Source of the DNA: Algoriphagus marinus
Lineage (GTDB): Bacteria > Bacteroidota > Bacteroidia > Cytophagales > Cyclobacteriaceae
Direction of reading: 5' to 3'
DNA: 64,000 nucleotides
Assembly: GCF_001936475.1 (NCBI RefSeq)
Contig: NZ_MSPQ01000005.1
Span: 124,001-188,000 of the forward strand
Shown piece by piece: positions 62,857-64,000 of the stretch (the first letter of the stretch is position 1; each line of letters opens with the position of its first letter). The notes beneath the pieces are model-generated. The model had not been told where the DNA came from. It searched no databases and saw only the letters and a list, made by a program, of their open reading frames with translations. The position numbers and the translations under genes were made by a program.

Positions 62857-62964
62857 GGTTATTTTAGAGTTTGAAAATTGAAAGATTAGAAAATTGAAAG
62901 ATTAATCGTCAAAAGAGGACTAACCATAATCTACAGCTGTTGACCGTGGTCAGTCCACCGTTGA

Positions 62965-63999
62965 CTAGAAAACTTTCAAATCAGGGTTCTTTGGCCCAAA
63001 ATGCTTCAGCATCACGATCGGATCGGTCTTGGAATGGTTTGTGATTTTTACTCCAGCTTTAGCCGCAGACTCAGATACAAAATACTCGTCATGCGTGAGT
63101 TGACCAAATCGAATTAATGCAGGAGTCTCAATATCCCAAATACCCATCGTGCCATGACCTTGCATCATGATCATTCCATAAGCAGCACTGTCGGTAATAG
63201 TCACAGTCTGACCAGGGAAAATCGTCAATTCCTTCGCCGAATAATCATGCGAACGATAGCAAATCCAAGCATCATGATAACCAGCGGCATGCATTTTTTC
63301 CACAGCCTCCACCGGCTTTGGTTCCATGTAGTGGTTGTCCATCAAATTCGGATTTACATTCAGATCCCAATCGATCATTTCCACTAAGAGATCATGATCA
63401 CCCCAGCGATCCTTCGGTGTAGCATTCCAAAGCAATTCATCCGGAATAATAGCCTCATTCACTAAGGATTGATACATCGCGAAAATATCGGAAGCCTTTT
63501 GTGGCTCGTAAGTACAGAGCGAACCAGGAGCATGAAGCATCCCAGGGGGCACATCCCAACCTGTTCCAGGCTGAAGTTTGAAAGCTTGAGAATAGTTTGT
63601 GATTTTATTGTCGCCTTTGTTGAAGTTTTTCAGGCATTCCAGAATGGTTTCCTTGCTCGTTCCCGGTGCGATTCCAAAGAAAGTGTAAGGAAAATCTCCT
63701 CCGTGATTATTTACTTGAGGCGGGAAATAATAAGCTTCAGGTTTTCCATTTTGGCCAGTCAGCTTCCCAAATTCATCGCTCGGGTGAATATGATGTGGTA
63801 GTGGCCCCATATTGTCAAAAAACTTGGAATACATCGGCCAGGATTTATGCGCATTCCAAAGTCGATCTCCGATGATCTGAGCTCCCAATTCATCAATCGC
63901 ATCTTTGAGCAGGAAAAGTTCAGTTTTACCCCCTTCTTCAAAAGCGATATGACTCAAGCCTTCATTTTTGGAAGTCAGAGGACCATTTTGAGCTGGAGT
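62965..63999 (-). CDS. cupin-type protein, phosphomannose isomerase-like (5' end outside window)
   Basis: The frame is open from the window edge to a stop at 62965, so the N-terminus is missing; the TTG at 63957 is not a convincing start because coding continues upstream (GPLTSKNEGLSHIAF). Cupin motifs are GPLPHHIHPSDEFGK (metal histidines) and the later GWDVPPGMLHAPGSL; a second barrel contains IFPGQTVTITD and GHGTMGIWDIE. The bicupin layout resembles class I mannose-6-phosphate isomerase-like proteins. It heads the leftward group with the TIM-barrel and Gfo/Idh genes. Confidence 0.75.
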   Translation of the reverse strand, partial: TPAQNGPLTSKNEGLSHIAFEEGGKTELFLLKDAIDELGAQIIGDRLWNAHKSWPMYSKFFDNMGPLPHHIHPSDEFGKLTGQNGKPEAYYFPPQVNNHGGDFPYTFFGIAPGTSKETILECLKNFNKGDNKITNYSQAFKLQPGTGWDVPPGMLHAPGSLCTYEPQKASDIFAMYQSLVNEAIIPDELLWNATPKDRWGDHDLLVEMIDWDLNVNPNLMDNHYMEPKPVEAVEKMHAAGYHDAWICYRSHDYSAKELTIFPGQTVTITDSAAYGMIMMQGHGTMGIWDIETPALIRFGQLTHDEYFVSESAAKAGVKITNHSKTDPIVMLKHFGPKNPDLKVF

Positions 64000-64000
64000 A

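Overview
The window looks like a chromosomal segment of a Bacteroidota bacterium of the Cyclobacteriaceae type (Algoriphagus-like). The reasons are moderate-to-low GC, weak or absent Shine-Dalgarno sites, TAnnTTTG-type promoter elements, many lipoproteins, and typical families: a GGGP-type UbiA prenyltransferase, NIPSNAP, DUF2911, SdpI-like and TMEM220-like proteins, C10 proteases and PD40 propellers. This placement is an inference from gene content; no rRNA or tRNA was seen.

Layout. 0-12 kb: ROK sugar kinase, nitrilase, Gfo/Idh oxidoreductase, UbiA prenyltransferase, proBA, then three glycosidases (GH17-GH30-GH17, none with a signal peptide) and purN. A decayed 3' fragment of a second purN lies directly after proA, so the glucanase block is bracketed by purN sequence. 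12-24 kb: cupin, TauE-type exporter, purH, cysS, M28/glutaminyl cyclase lipoprotein, a LacI regulator with galactokinase, and a large secreted ThuA/sorbosone-dehydrogenase/PKD/cytochrome c protein. 24-29 kb: NIPSNAP, TMEM220, GNAT, and an AT-rich formyltransferase/propeller fusion gene. Next to it is a roughly 600-nt leftward, probably non-coding transcript made of four ~108-nt repeats ending in a strong terminator, followed by a cluster of DnaA-box-like sites.

29-42 kb: a rhamnose utilisation locus: L-rhamnose-type isomerase, NCS1-type permease, bifunctional rhamnulose-phosphate aldolase/lactaldehyde dehydrogenase, GntR regulator, rhamnulokinase-like FGGY kinase, two sulfatases and a lactonase-like protein. 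The set fits breakdown of a sulfated rhamnose-containing glycan such as algal ulvan. 41.8-49 kb is an accessory region: a degraded group II intron carrying palindromes, a candidate bacteriocin-like lipoprotein with a two-helix partner, and a tandem duplication of a C10 protease/PD40 pair. One copy of that pair has lost the catalytic domain of the protease and carries a one-base frameshift in the propeller gene. The intact protease has an octanucleotide repeat next to its start codon.

49-64 kb: lutABC lactate oxidation genes, a membrane histidine kinase, secreted propeller and TIM-barrel proteins, SdpI-like and DUF2911 proteins, TrhA/hemolysin III, a proline iminopeptidase-like lipoprotein, a candidate lipoprotein effector with a putative immunity partner, and a leftward sugar-metabolism group (Gfo/Idh oxidoreductase, xylose-isomerase-like TIM barrel, cupin cut by the window edge).
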